The notes under the pieces are model-generated. The model had not been told where the DNA came from. It did no database searches and saw only the letters and a list, made by a program, of their open reading frames with translations. From Akkermansia muciniphila (GTDB lineage Bacteria > Verrucomicrobiota > Verrucomicrobiia > Limisphaerales > BJHT01), in NCBI GenBank assembly GCA_945861535.1, contig CAMAUZ010000010.1, positions 1 through 64,000 of the forward strand: 64,000 nt of DNA, given 5' to 3'. Shown piece after piece: positions 1 to 9,793 of this stretch. Both the position numbers and the translations under genes were made by a program. How positions within the stretch are numbered: the stretch's first letter is position 1; every line of letters starts with the position of its first letter.

Positions 1-2
1 GC

Positions 3-131
3 CTGTCCCAAATGCTACAGATTGTGAGCGTCAACGCGTTTGAGCAAGTGCCTATGGCTGAGCTGTTTGCCAATATCGGCTCTCAAGATGAGGCTACCGC
101 CTCTCGTAACCAGTTGATGCTGTGGGACTAA
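3..131 (+). pseudogene. IS4-family transposase, C-terminal end (cut by window edge)
   Basis: An open frame enters from the left edge and stops at a TAA at 129-131. The 42 visible residues include SQMLQIVSVNAFEQ and SRNQLMLWD, which resemble the extreme C-terminus of IS4-group DDE transposases. Only the last part of the gene is in the window, so it is unknown whether the element is intact. The stop lies 12 bp from the convergent stop of the giant secreted protein, so the right end of the insertion sequence must lie at about 131-152. Family assignment is from recall of the conserved tail, not from a search. Confidence 0.6.
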
Positions 132-142
132 TATCCGGATGG

Positions 143-3100
143 TTATGGCATCATATAGAGATCGCTCAGATAACCGGCGGCGAGCAAGAGTGCGTCGTTG
201 GCAGGGCCGTAGTTGATGCCGGAATCGATGCTTAGAGATCGGCCGCGGCGCAGCACCGTCTCGTAAATCTCGATGAGGCCGTAGTTATTGATCGTTTCCA
301 GGTTGAGCGCCACATCGCCTTCCCAGCGTCTGCCCGCCTGCGACAGGATGCTGGCATCGGTGTTGACGGAGTTGTTGAAGAGGTCCCCGACCCGCTGGTT
401 AAACGGATTGATGCCGGCAAGCACACGTTTTATCCACCCTTCCGCGAGCGCCGGTTTGGTCCAGGCAGACCAGTTGGTTGCCGTCGCCGCGGGTGTCGCG
501 CTGTAGAGTGGATGGAGCGGGTTCATGGGGCGGTAGCGCAGGGTGACATAATTATCCACCAGCACCTGGATGCCCGCGCCGCCGAGAGTGAAACGGGGCA
601 GCCCCAGTCCATTGGTCAGGCTGGTCCAACCGGTCATGGTGGGATTCTCCGCATTGACCTTCAGGGGCAGGCCGTTCACCGGCGGGGCAATACGCCATTG
701 ATATTCGTATTGGGTGGTCCGGGCGGCGAGGTCGCCGGTATGCTGGAAGGTCAGCAATTCGTTCAATGGGTTGAGCGAAGAAAGTGGATTAACTTCCCCC
801 ACATACAGCGGACCGCTCACGCGCAACACATGGACAAAGACCGGATCGCCGGCCTGGGTAAAGGCCGTGCCATTGCCGGCGAGGAGCGTGACGAAGCCGC
901 TGCCGGGACCAACCGCACTCAAGGCATAGGAGTCCACTGCCGTGTTATCGTCAGTCACTTCGACGAGATTGGTAATGCCCACGGTTCGTCTGAGGCTGGG
1001 GTTGGGAATCGGAGTACCGGGTCGAGTCGGATCGTCGGAGTAAGTCTCGACCGTCACCGCCAAGCCATGGATGGCTCCGTCCCATTTGGACTTGTCTCCA
1101 TCCGCGGCCGGACAAAGCGCCTTCACGGTGGCCAGATCAGCCGTGTCGAGCACGTTGAGCAGGACATATTTCTCGCCCAGCGCCTGATCCTGAAACTCGC
1201 CCTTGAACACGAGGTGCCCCTTGGTTCCACGATTGGCGTCGAAGAAGAGCCGTTTGGCCAGGTGGGGCGGGAGATTGGGGAAGAAAACCTTGCCTTGGTA
1301 ACTCTCGGTTCGCACTCCGGCGGGCAGTTTTTCCAACCCCTGTCCCGCAATGTCGTAGGCTTTCTCCACGGTGGGGTCGTGCAGAATCACACTTGGTGTC
1401 TTGGTCGAAAAATTGGTGCCGATGGATTGTTGGTAGAGAATCTGCAAGCTTGTCTGCCCACGCACAGCCGGGAGGCCCAAGGTCGGAACGGTGAGAGTCT
1501 GTCCCGGAGCAAGCGCGGGGGAACTGGCCGGCCAGGTGGGGCGATACACAATGTCCAGGGCCGGGGTGGTTTTCGTCGCGGGGTTGCCAGCGTAGGTTCC
1601 GTTGGTGAGCGGCCGCAGGTAGGGAACAATCGAGCCAGGTTCCGGCGGGCTGGCGATGCCGGGCCAGGCGAAGCTTTCCTCGGTCGGATAGTAGAACCGC
1701 ATGGTGAAACTGTTCGTGTTGGTCGGAGACTGGGCGAGATAGGGCGGACGGTTGGTGTAGGTCACGTTCGTGCCGGCATAGCGGTTGGGGCTGGTAATGG
1801 TCAGTGGCCCCTGACTCACGACGGGGCCACTGTTTCCCACGCTGAGAGTGAAGGTGTTCGTCACCGTGCTGCCATCCCCCGAGTCGGTGATCCGCAAGGA
1901 AACGGTGTTGGTAACAGCAACCGTGGGAATGCCGCGGACAGTCAGCCGTTCAGCCACCAATCCTGCCGGCAGCGGACTGAGATTGGTCATCGTCAGGGTA
2001 TCGCTCCGGCGCGAGACCTGAACGTGATGGGTGAACGGTTGGTTCACCACGGCGGTAGCGTTGGAAAGCGCCAGAAAAACACCGGCCGCCGGACTGTAAC
2101 TGCCCGCCTCGAATTTCGGGAGGCCGGAGTGCAAGCCACGATAGACCCGGAACTTATTCTTCCGGTCGCGATAGGTGAACCTTTGATAATGCCCGTTGGG
2201 ACCGCCGCCATCGGTGGCCGGGGTCCAGTTCGGCGGCAGATTGAAGGAGTTGGTGGGCGGTTCGGTGTTGTAGTTGATGGCGCTCTCGCCTTCGCCCTCC
2301 ACCGGGGGCGCCAGCAGCGGCAGGGGCATCGGGCCGGTCAGTTCCTGGTTGCCAGCCTCCACGATGTAGTCGAAGAGGATGCCGGCCCCGGGCTTCTCGC
2401 GCAGCACTTTGAAGACAGTCATCGCCGGCCGGCCATCAGCACCGGTGTAGTCCAGCAACACGAACGGGGCGGAGGAATAAGTCGCTCGCTCGCCGACGAG
2501 TACTGCCGGGACCGTTGTCTGGGTCAGGTTCAGGTCATCCCGCAGCGCATAGGCTTGCCCGGCGTTCATCAGAGCATGTTCTTCATTGGGATTATAGCCG
2601 GGCGCGCTGGGGTCATTCTGAAAATAGATGGCGCCGCCGGCCTCCAAGCTGCCCAAACCCCCGCTCCCCTGGTTGCTGGCGAGGATGATTTCCCGCGGGT
2701 TGACCGGCCACTGGAGGGTGTACCGACCGATGACCGACGGCCAGTAAACGGTTTTGAATCCCTTGGTCAAATCCGCCGCATTCTTGCGGAACCACCAAAC
2801 TTCCAGCGAATTGGCACCCGGAATGGCATTGACCGGGATGAGCGCTCCCTGGTTGGCCACCTCGAATCCTTCCGCCAACGGGTCTTTATAGGCCGTGGGA
2901 TGATAGGAAGTTCCCGCGCTGGTGCGCAGATGCCCGGCGAGATACGAATCGCCTGCTGCCGCACCGAGTTCGCGGTCCGGTGCGGGGATGCGGGTTCCTA
3001 CATTGACCGTCTGACTGACGACCCGGGGCGAGACCAGGTCATTGGGCCAGAGGATCGAGCCCGCAGTCGGTGCCGACACCACGGACGGCGCAGTGGTGAC

Positions 3101-5431
3101 CAACGGATCGGCTGGCCGGGGCAGCGTGGGCACCGCCGGGAGCAGGAGCGCAGCCAGATTGGTGCCGATGTTCCCGGCGGCCCCAGGCGGCAGGAGATGG
3201 TTGGTGAAACCGACGTCTCTGTAGGTTGGAAGGTAGGTGCCGGAGGGGATTGTGCCGGCGTAAGGAACCACGGCGGCGGCCGCGTCATCAAAAGTCAGAT
3301 TCAGGTTTTGGTCAGCTTGTTCCCCGGAGTCCGTCATCAGAGCACATACCTGCCCGCGCGGGCCGACCAGGAAGATATTCACGCCGTAGATCCTACCCGA
3401 GTTCAGCCCGGTCACGTTAACCCGCACGGTACTCACGGCGTTCGTGACACCCGACACCGTGATGCTGGAGGGAAACGGGATCGCCGTACCAACCCCATCT
3501 GGGAAATTAATAACTCCCGGGCCGCTGATCGTGTTGGTCGTGGACGAGCCGGTTGCCGCATTGGTCTGCACCACCACCAGCTGCCAGGAGGTGATGTTAC
3601 CCCCGTAACCCTCCCTGTCGCTCACATACAGTTTCCATACCCCGTTCACGCCGCGAGTGCGGGCCGCCAGGTAGTTAGTGTAGTTGACGTAGTTGGTGAA
3701 GGCGGCGTAGCTGGTCAGATAGCGGTTGTAGTTGCTGAGGGCGGCCGGGTAATTGAGATAGTCGGCGACGGAAGTCAGGTTCGTCGCGACAGTACCGGCG
3801 AAGTTGGTGGCCTTCAGGTTTACATCCAGCCAGGAGAATACCCGCTCGAAGGCGACCGCTTCTCCGGCCGTGAACCGCACCAACGCCCGGTGCGCCGGCA
3901 CCGCGGCGTCCAGGAACGAGTAGAACGCAAATTGTTCCGTGAGCTTGGCCCGCGGGCGATCAAATGGATCCTGAAATTCGATCACCGGCGCATTGTCATT
4001 CGGGAGCGGCACGGCGGTCAGCCGGGCTTCCTCCTCCGTGTGGACCACGGGGCGCACGTAATGGCTGTAGCTGGCGGGATTTGCCGGCCAGAGCTGCTGG
4101 TAGCGCACCAGGCGCAGGGGCCAACGGAGACCTTGGACGCCTTCCTGCAACCAATGCACAAGGACATCGTTCTGATTCAGGGTTTCCCGCGTGGCATGAT
4201 ACTTTCGCTGTTCCGTGCCGGGGATGGTCTGTTGATAGGTGAAGGACTGCACGTCCGGACGGAGGATCGGCTCGGGAATCAGCCGGCTGTCGTCCTGCCC
4301 GTCCGCGAAGGCCCGCAGGCGATCCCCCAGCTCGACGGCGACATCCGCCGGATTGGGCTGCTTGATGACATCGACGATCTCAAAGCCGAGGTGTTGTTTG
4401 GTCTGGCCGTCCGGCTGGGTGTCCCCGAGCAACTCGACGAATGCACGCCCTTCGGCGTTGTAGGCGCGGACCTGTTTTTGAAGGTCATCGACCCACAGCG
4501 TCCGCAATTCCTGCAGCAGGTTGGTCTGCGCCGTGATGAACGATTGTCCCTCCGCCACATACTGATTGGCGACCGTGCGGGGGAAGTTGTTGTTGTAAAT
4601 GATGTTCACCGCCGACACCCGGGCCGCGGGCAAGGCCACCGGTTTGCCGGTGTCGCGGAACACGCCCTCGGTCCAGTACATCTGCTGCGGCTGCTTCACC
4701 GCGCTGCCTGAGACGATGTGCCGAACTAGTTTGAGCGGGTAGAAATTCGGCCCGTCCCGGTAGTGCGTTTGGTTGGTGACAAAGCCTGCCGGGGTGCCGG
4801 TGGCAAGCACCACGGGGACCGCCTTTCTCCAGACCACATTCACCGGGCCGGACTGAATGGCGAAAACCACCCCCGCGTGTTTGCTCCAGTAATAACCGGC
4901 CCCGGCGTGGTTGTTGGTGGTGTGCGGCTCGGGCAGCCAGTACTGGCTCGGAAGCTCGGCGACCAGGGGATTTCCCGCCACGTCCTCCGACGGCGGGAGG
5001 AGACGAGAGCCAAACTGGGCAGAGGCGGAACGGCTGAAGAAAGTCGAACCAAGCTGGGCCGTTTTCAGAATGGCGACCACCACCTCGCCGCTCCGGGCGA
5101 CCGGCAGGCCAATATCGCGCGCGTTGGCCACGTAACTGAGGGTGTTGTTCAGCCGGGCCGTGTTGGTGGGGCCGACCAAGCCGGTGAACGAATACACGCC
5201 CTGAAACTGGTTGGAAGTTGCCGGGTTTACCGTCTGTCCACCGCCGCCCGTGGGGATGCGACCGTCGGAACCGGGCGGCACGTTGCGAGTGCTGGAAAGC
5301 GGCACGCCATTGGTTGTGCGCCAGTTGTAGCGGGTCGAGTCCTGCCGGATTTCCGGGCGAATCTGGGCGGCAGCGTCCGTCACCACGAGCTGGCAGACCA
5401 ACAGGAGGGCGGCAATTCGGGAAATTCGCAT
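143..5431 (-). CDS. Giant secreted multidomain protein, probably C-terminally truncated
   Basis: About 1762 residues from the chosen ATG at 5431, where a signal peptide starts (MRISRIAALLLVCQLVV, cleavage near DAAAQ). A longer frame to 5509 adds residues that do not look like a leader. The body is rich in Thr, Asn and Tyr, with runs of TNY near residues 560-600. It carries stretches resembling proprotein-convertase P-like or Ig-like beta-sandwich domains (VSDREGYGGNITSW; TGLNSGRIYGVNIFLVGPRG) and cadherin-like text (LRITDSGDGSTVTNTFTLSV). It is probably exported or surface-attached; no enzymatic motif is recognised. The protein ends abruptly at NDALLLAAGYLSDLYMMP, directly against an IS4-type transposase. 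Related verrucomicrobial proteins, as I recall them, continue well past this point, so the 3' end is probably lost. Confidence 0.85.
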   Translation of the reverse strand: MRISRIAALLLVCQLVVTDAAAQIRPEIRQDSTRYNWRTTNGVPLSSTRNVPPGSDGRIPTGGGGQTVNPATSNQFQGVYSFTGLVGPTNTARLNNTLSYVANARDIGLPVARSGEVVVAILKTAQLGSTFFSRSASAQFGSRLLPPSEDVAGNPLVAELPSQYWLPEPHTTNNHAGAGYYWSKHAGVVFAIQSGPVNVVWRKAVPVVLATGTPAGFVTNQTHYRDGPNFYPLKLVRHIVSGSAVKQPQQMYWTEGVFRDTGKPVALPAARVSAVNIIYNNNFPRTVANQYVAEGQSFITAQTNLLQELRTLWVDDLQKQVRAYNAEGRAFVELLGDTQPDGQTKQHLGFEIVDVIKQPNPADVAVELGDRLRAFADGQDDSRLIPEPILRPDVQSFTYQQTIPGTEQRKYHATRETLNQNDVLVHWLQEGVQGLRWPLRLVRYQQLWPANPASYSHYVRPVVHTEEEARLTAVPLPNDNAPVIEFQDPFDRPRAKLTEQFAFYSFLDAAVPAHRALVRFTAGEAVAFERVFSWLDVNLKATNFAGTVATNLTSVADYLNYPAALSNYNRYLTSYAAFTNYVNYTNYLAARTRGVNGVWKLYVSDREGYGGNITSWQLVVVQTNAATGSSTTNTISGPGVINFPDGVGTAIPFPSSITVSGVTNAVSTVRVNVTGLNSGRIYGVNIFLVGPRGQVCALMTDSGEQADQNLNLTFDDAAAAVVPYAGTIPSGTYLPTYRDVGFTNHLLPPGAAGNIGTNLAALLLPAVPTLPRPADPLVTTAPSVVSAPTAGSILWPNDLVSPRVVSQTVNVGTRIPAPDRELGAAAGDSYLAGHLRTSAGTSYHPTAYKDPLAEGFEVANQGALIPVNAIPGANSLEVWWFRKNAADLTKGFKTVYWPSVIGRYTLQWPVNPREIILASNQGSGGLGSLEAGGAIYFQNDPSAPGYNPNEEHALMNAGQAYALRDDLNLTQTTVPAVLVGERATYSSAPFVLLDYTGADGRPAMTVFKVLREKPGAGILFDYIVEAGNQELTGPMPLPLLAPPVEGEGESAINYNTEPPTNSFNLPPNWTPATDGGGPNGHYQRFTYRDRKNKFRVYRGLHSGLPKFEAGSYSPAAGVFLALSNATAVVNQPFTHHVQVSRRSDTLTMTNLSPLPAGLVAERLTVRGIPTVAVTNTVSLRITDSGDGSTVTNTFTLSVGNSGPVVSQGPLTITSPNRYAGTNVTYTNRPPYLAQSPTNTNSFTMRFYYPTEESFAWPGIASPPEPGSIVPYLRPLTNGTYAGNPATKTTPALDIVYRPTWPASSPALAPGQTLTVPTLGLPAVRGQTSLQILYQQSIGTNFSTKTPSVILHDPTVEKAYDIAGQGLEKLPAGVRTESYQGKVFFPNLPPHLAKRLFFDANRGTKGHLVFKGEFQDQALGEKYVLLNVLDTADLATVKALCPAADGDKSKWDGAIHGLAVTVETYSDDPTRPGTPIPNPSLRRTVGITNLVEVTDDNTAVDSYALSAVGPGSGFVTLLAGNGTAFTQAGDPVFVHVLRVSGPLYVGEVNPLSSLNPLNELLTFQHTGDLAARTTQYEYQWRIAPPVNGLPLKVNAENPTMTGWTSLTNGLGLPRFTLGGAGIQVLVDNYVTLRYRPMNPLHPLYSATPAATATNWSAWTKPALAEGWIKRVLAGINPFNQRVGDLFNNSVNTDASILSQAGRRWEGDVALNLETINNYGLIEIYETVLRRGRSLSIDSGINYGPANDALLLAAGYLSDLYMMP

Positions 5432-5521
5432 AAGCCGGATGCAGTTGGCGGTCAGTGATCGGTAATTGGTAGGCCGGGACTGTAGGTCGGCCCAGCGGGC
5501 ATCACCCATAGTCCTGGACAG

Positions 5522-7438
5522 TTATTGCTTCGGCGCGGCAGTGCTGGTGGTGGGTAATGCTTCGGCGGCCGGACGTTCGTCCAGACGGGGGCCGGCGAGG
5601 CGGGTCACCAGCTTCTTTAGTTCCGCCAGGTCACGTTCGAGGGTTTCCACTTTAGTGGCCTTCAACTCGAGGGCCTCCACCCGGGCCGCCCGCCGCTCCA
5701 GTGCTTCCATCCGGGAAACCTTGTGCTCGAGTTCGGCCACGCGTGCCTCGCTTTTGCGCAGAGCTTGGACCTGCCGGGCCAGTTCCTGCGTGGCGGAGAC
5801 ATTGAGCATGGAGATAGCCTCGTAGTCCACGCCCCGGAAATCGTTCACCTCGCGGCCATACACAAAGACTTTGTCGCCTCCGGGTCGGAAGGCGGTGCGG
5901 AATCCGTCGGCTTTCACTTCCAACACCTCGTGAACGCCCTCTTGGCCCTCGCTGATGAGACGCACGCGCTCGCCTTGTTTCAAATTTGTAGCGAGCTTCA
6001 CCCAACCGTTCGTGATCGTGGCCATCTGATAGATGTCCGGCACGACCTGGGTGGATTTGAAGACGGCTCGGGGATAGACCTGTTCCAACTGCTGAGCGAT
6101 GACCTTCTTCATGACGCCCTGGCCCTTCGCCCTCCAGTCCCTGTAGCGATAGTCGGTTACCGCAATTTGCCGCAGCACGCTGAGATCGGCAGCCGGGTCC
6201 GACACTCCAACCACATCCTTGATTCGGGCATCGGAACCCGCAAGGAAAATGTCAGCCGCGATGCCATGTGTTGCAAGAATACTTAGATTCGGATTGAGGA
6301 ATTTATCACCAATATTGTCCCAGGTGTCGCGGCCATACCCAAAGGTGAAAAAGGCATGAGTAACAGAACCATCCACCACCAGCTTCGCCTGGGTAGGAGT
6401 CAAGGTGCCGATACCGAGATTGCCGCTGATCACCGCATCGCCATTGACGTCAAGCGGTGCTCGGGGACTCTGGCCATCCCAACCGTTGACCATAACGTAA
6501 TTGAAGAATGTTTTGTTGCCCTTAATCGAAGGGTTTATCTGGTTGGAAACTAGATCTACAAAGTTCTGAGTTCCTGAGCCAGTGCCGCCTCGGGCAATGG
6601 GAAGGATGCCAGCGGCGATCTTGCCCGCATCCAATGCGGGTATCTGGGTGGCCGATAACGTCCCGCTCGTGATCTTACCCGCGTCCAATGAGGGGATCTG
6701 GGCGGGGGTGAAAGTTCCGCTGCCGATCTTGCTCGCATCCAATGCGGGTATCTGACCGACAGTCAGGCCGGTCAACCCCGCGCCATTTCCGGCCAGGCTC
6801 GTGGCCGTCAACGCCCCGGCGTTGAGCGAACCGTTAACTGTGAGCGCGCCATTGGCCGCACTGGCGACGCTGGAGCCGTTCGGGCTGACCAAGGCGGTCG
6901 CGTTCCGGGCCAGAAAAGCGTAGGCGGAGGTCAGCAACCGCAGGCGTGGGGCGATGGTCAGCGGGGCATTGTTAATGGTCACCGTGAGTTCCATGTACCG
7001 ATCTGATGCCGTGGCGCCGGCAAACACCGTGGACAAGGAAGGCCTCAGCTCACTGCCATTCGCCGCACCTTCACCCAGGAGCACCGCAAACTGCCCCTTA
7101 TCCACCGTCACCGTCTGCTTCTCCGCCCAAACCGGCGTGCCGCCGGTCTGCGCGTCGTAGATACGAAACACGATGTCGTAATTAATCGGTGTGGTGGGGG
7201 CGAAGGGTGTGCCATCGGGATTTGCCAGGAAGCCTTGATAGGTCAGGCGCTCCGGCGGATTGGAGTCCGCGGCGCGCGCGAGGCGACCACCCGCGCCGAC
7301 GGCCAGCGCCCAAAGAAAGGCCATGGTGATTGCCCGGCGCAAAATTGCGCCGGCCGGAGGGACGACAGGACGGGTGCTCATAGTGGGTTTGGGGTGGTTT
7401 TCGGTGGTGGATTGCAGGCCTGAAAGCAGGGTTTTCAT
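5522..7438 (-). CDS. Secreted protein with S74-like chaperone domain and C-terminal coiled coil
   Basis: 638 residues from the ATG at 7438, whose first bases overlap the stop of the upstream gene (ATGA); an ATG at 7381 directly before the hydrophobic leader is the alternative. After the leader comes a beta-rich domain (LTYQGFLANPDGTPF), then three near repeats of IPxLDAxKIxSGT around residues 230-280. A segment DARIKDVVGVSDPAADLSVL with MKKVIAQQLEQVYP resembles the intramolecular chaperone domain of tail-spike and endosialidase proteins (peptidase S74). The last 90 residues are a charged coiled coil (VAELEHKVSRMEALERRAAR). Such proteins are usually trimeric fibres; the role here is unknown. 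Its gene is translationally coupled to the secreted protein upstream. Confidence 0.8.
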   Translation of the reverse strand: MKTLLSGLQSTTENHPKPTMSTRPVVPPAGAILRRAITMAFLWALAVGAGGRLARAADSNPPERLTYQGFLANPDGTPFAPTTPINYDIVFRIYDAQTGGTPVWAEKQTVTVDKGQFAVLLGEGAANGSELRPSLSTVFAGATASDRYMELTVTINNAPLTIAPRLRLLTSAYAFLARNATALVSPNGSSVASAANGALTVNGSLNAGALTATSLAGNGAGLTGLTVGQIPALDASKIGSGTFTPAQIPSLDAGKITSGTLSATQIPALDAGKIAAGILPIARGGTGSGTQNFVDLVSNQINPSIKGNKTFFNYVMVNGWDGQSPRAPLDVNGDAVISGNLGIGTLTPTQAKLVVDGSVTHAFFTFGYGRDTWDNIGDKFLNPNLSILATHGIAADIFLAGSDARIKDVVGVSDPAADLSVLRQIAVTDYRYRDWRAKGQGVMKKVIAQQLEQVYPRAVFKSTQVVPDIYQMATITNGWVKLATNLKQGERVRLISEGQEGVHEVLEVKADGFRTAFRPGGDKVFVYGREVNDFRGVDYEAISMLNVSATQELARQVQALRKSEARVAELEHKVSRMEALERRAARVEALELKATKVETLERDLAELKKLVTRLAGPRLDERPAAEALPTTSTAAPKQ

Positions 7439-9225
7439 TGTGTGGTCAGCGTGCGAATGCGGTTGAGATGGTCGAGCGTAAAGGTTCCCCGCGTATCGAA
7501 CCGGCGGGATTCAGTCCCTTTGCCACCAAACGTCACGCTTTCGTCATAGATCCCAGTAAAGCTTTGTCCGCCGCCAGTAAGGCTGGCGAAGTCATTACCG
7601 GGCGGGGTGATCGTGAGCTGGATGACGCGGGTGACGGTGTAGGACTCGAAACCCGGGGGAAGGAATTGCGCGAATTTTGCATCCAGATTGTCATGGTCCG
7701 GATGATAGGTGTGGAGGAAGGGATTGGAGGCGTGATCGCCGTGCGAGAGAGTGATGCTCGCGGTAAGATTGGTGCCAGCTTGCAACGCGCCGGTGAGCCT
7801 CCAGAAGGTGTTGGTCGGCGTGGCGGGCAGATGGATCGCGCTGATGCGCCGGGCGGAGGCAAGCTGCTTTGGGTCGAGGAAACTCTCGCGGGTCGCGTTG
7901 ACAAAATTCGTGGCGGGATTGAGGCCGTGGTACAGGCGCTGGAAAAGGTAGGTGTTGGTGTTGTCCGTGTGCAGGATGAGTCGGAGCGGATAGGGACGGG
8001 CCACCGCCCCGAGGTTGGTATTGACGCCCGTGAGGACATAGGCGCCGTTGGCACCCACCGTGTTCACGCCCGCAGAATCCTTCTGATAGCTTTTCAAATA
8101 GGAGCGCACTTGCGACACGGACGCCGCACCCACCCAGAGGCCGGCGTTGGAGCCGACCTCGGCGGAGACGGGCAGGTCGTGTTGGGCGAGGTTCAACGAG
8201 TCGGTCAGGCGCAGGATGCCCGCATAGGCGCTTGCGGGAGCCCCGGTCATGAGGGAGCGGTTCAAACCGAGGACTATCTCGACCTCGGAGCCAGCCTCGC
8301 CGGCGGGTTTGAGCAGATAGGTGTTGGCCGGAGCGCCGACCACGAGATTCGAGGAAGCATAGGTGAGATTGGTCAGGTTTTGCGCCCCCCGCAGCAGCAG
8401 TGGCGGGACGCCGACGAGGGTGGTCTGGCTGACCGGGGGTGCCTCAGAGGCGAGCAGGCGGAGCGAGACCGTAAGATTGCCGCTGGTCAGATTGCGCAGG
8501 CGGAGGCGCGACTGGCCGAGATCGTCGCGGAACTGTACGCCCGCCGCGCCGGGGAGCACAACCTCGAACGGACCGAAGTAGCGGTTGTAGGTGTCGCCCG
8601 CCCGCATCCAGTACGCTTCGCCGCGGCGGACACTGTAAGTGCGCGGGGTGTTGAGCGGCGCGGGATTGGTCGCCCCGAGGTTCCCGCCCGGATAGTAGAA
8701 AATCTGCGCCGCCTGCTGGAAGGCCGGTGCCGGGGCAAGGAAACTCTCGAAGGTGGGTGGCTGGGTGGTCGGCGTTGGAAAGCCGAGCAGATTCAGGCCG
8801 GTGCTGGTCCAACGGAAGCGGAATGGAACGGGCTTCCCTTTCAGATTCCAGGTGTACGTCGGAGCATTGGTGCTGATACGTACCAGATACGCCGCATTGC
8901 CGACCGCGCGCTGCAACTGGGAGGCCGGTCCCGTCGCCCGCACCCAACTTACCCATTGGCTGCCATTTCCACTGGGAAGTTGCGGGGATTGGATGAACTG
9001 TGCGGTGGCCGGAGCGGGTTGCCAGAGCCAGATCTCCTGAATGGGATTGGCGGCATCCGCGGCGACCAGCGCGTCAAGCGTCGCGTAGCTCGGGTCCACA
9101 TTCAAATAGATCGCGTTCCAGCCGGCTTTGAGGGCAAAGGATTGAGTCAGCCACTGGGCATGGAGATGCAGCGGTGCCGCCCATAGGCAGGCTGTGGCGA
9201 GGAAGAGAAGCAGTTTGCGGCGCAT
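7435..9225 (-). CDS. Secreted protein of unknown function
   Basis: 596 residues. The ATG at 9225 places a clear signal peptide at the N-terminus (MRRKLLLFLATACLWAAP, cleavage near LHAQ); an upstream in-frame ATG at 9276 only adds non-leader residues. The mature start, WLTQSFALKAGWNAIYLNVD, and the motif VRRGEAYWMRAGDTYNRY suggest a beta-rich extracellular protein. No catalytic motif is visible. Its stop overlaps the start of the S74-like gene (ATGA), so the two are probably co-translated and may form one surface structure. No Shine-Dalgarno sequence precedes the start, as for most native genes in this window. Confidence 0.8.
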   Translation of the reverse strand: MRRKLLLFLATACLWAAPLHLHAQWLTQSFALKAGWNAIYLNVDPSYATLDALVAADAANPIQEIWLWQPAPATAQFIQSPQLPSGNGSQWVSWVRATGPASQLQRAVGNAAYLVRISTNAPTYTWNLKGKPVPFRFRWTSTGLNLLGFPTPTTQPPTFESFLAPAPAFQQAAQIFYYPGGNLGATNPAPLNTPRTYSVRRGEAYWMRAGDTYNRYFGPFEVVLPGAAGVQFRDDLGQSRLRLRNLTSGNLTVSLRLLASEAPPVSQTTLVGVPPLLLRGAQNLTNLTYASSNLVVGAPANTYLLKPAGEAGSEVEIVLGLNRSLMTGAPASAYAGILRLTDSLNLAQHDLPVSAEVGSNAGLWVGAASVSQVRSYLKSYQKDSAGVNTVGANGAYVLTGVNTNLGAVARPYPLRLILHTDNTNTYLFQRLYHGLNPATNFVNATRESFLDPKQLASARRISAIHLPATPTNTFWRLTGALQAGTNLTASITLSHGDHASNPFLHTYHPDHDNLDAKFAQFLPPGFESYTVTRVIQLTITPPGNDFASLTGGGQSFTGIYDESVTFGGKGTESRRFDTRGTFTLDHLNRIRTLTTQ

Positions 9226-9230
9226 AGGTT

Positions 9231-9578
9231 TCACTGGAAAATGAAGTCCTTGATGGTCTCCGGCGGTGCTGGCCAACGCGTGGCGGCCATGCCGGGGATA
9301 GAGGCAAACACCACTTCGGCCCGACCCTCCGCCACCAACCGCCGCGCGCGGGTCTGTACCGGAGCGAACTGCGATCCGCCGGTTGGGGACTCGGGCGATT
9401 CTAACGGAAAACTGGAGATTCCGTTGGCCGACGATTCACTGTGGTTTGGTGGTCCTCGAAAAGTGAAGCCCGTGCCCAAGGTAGAGGCCCCGATCCGCAG
9501 GGGGAAAATCAAAGGCAACCCATCGGGTCGCGGGAGCGACCGGCTAAACGCCGACTGGTACCAAGTCAAGGCAGGCAT
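9231..9578 (-). CDS. Possible small protein or remnant upstream of secreted operon
   Basis: A 115-codon frame ends five bases before the start of the 596-residue secreted protein. Its last 45 residues (ARRLVAEGRAEVVFASIPGM and WPAPPETIKDFIFQ) have ordinary protein composition, whereas the N-terminal part is less convincing. It could be a short gene at the head of the operon, or the 3' end of a decayed gene whose upstream part was lost. No family is recognised. The rest of 9579-9726 shows no gene. Confidence 0.25.
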   Translation of the reverse strand: MPALTWYQSAFSRSLPRPDGLPLIFPLRIGASTLGTGFTFRGPPNHSESSANGISSFPLESPESPTGGSQFAPVQTRARRLVAEGRAEVVFASIPGMAATRWPAPPETIKDFIFQ

Positions 9579-9726
9579 TGCACAGAACCCATTTTTCCGA
9601 GGGAACATCGCTCGGGGAGACAAGGCGAAACGCCCCGAGACCGGTGCGAGAAACTTAGGAGTTCGGTAAGGAAACCAAGCGTTGCTTTGCCCGTCAAATA
9701 ATTTTTTCGAGCAATTGCATTTTTGC

Positions 9727-9758
9727 AAAAAAACGCGCGGGCAGCCAAGGCCCGCGCG
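9727..9758 (-). terminator. Rho-independent terminator of the CHRD/PEP-CTERM gene
   Basis: A perfect 9-bp GC stem (9734-9742 with 9750-9758) with a 7-nt loop is followed on the minus strand by seven T residues (9727-9733). It lies 36 bp past the stop of the PEP-CTERM gene, which it should terminate, separating it from the next genes on the same strand. Confidence 0.8.
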
Positions 9759-9793
9759 GAATTGCTGTGATTGTGCCGCAAGTCTCCGGTAAA

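Noticed and set aside
512-4711. Long plus-strand open frame (1399 codons) opposite the giant secreted protein
   Set aside because: It is antisense to a gene with signal peptide and family-like text; high GC keeps the complementary frame open. No protein-like domains are visible.
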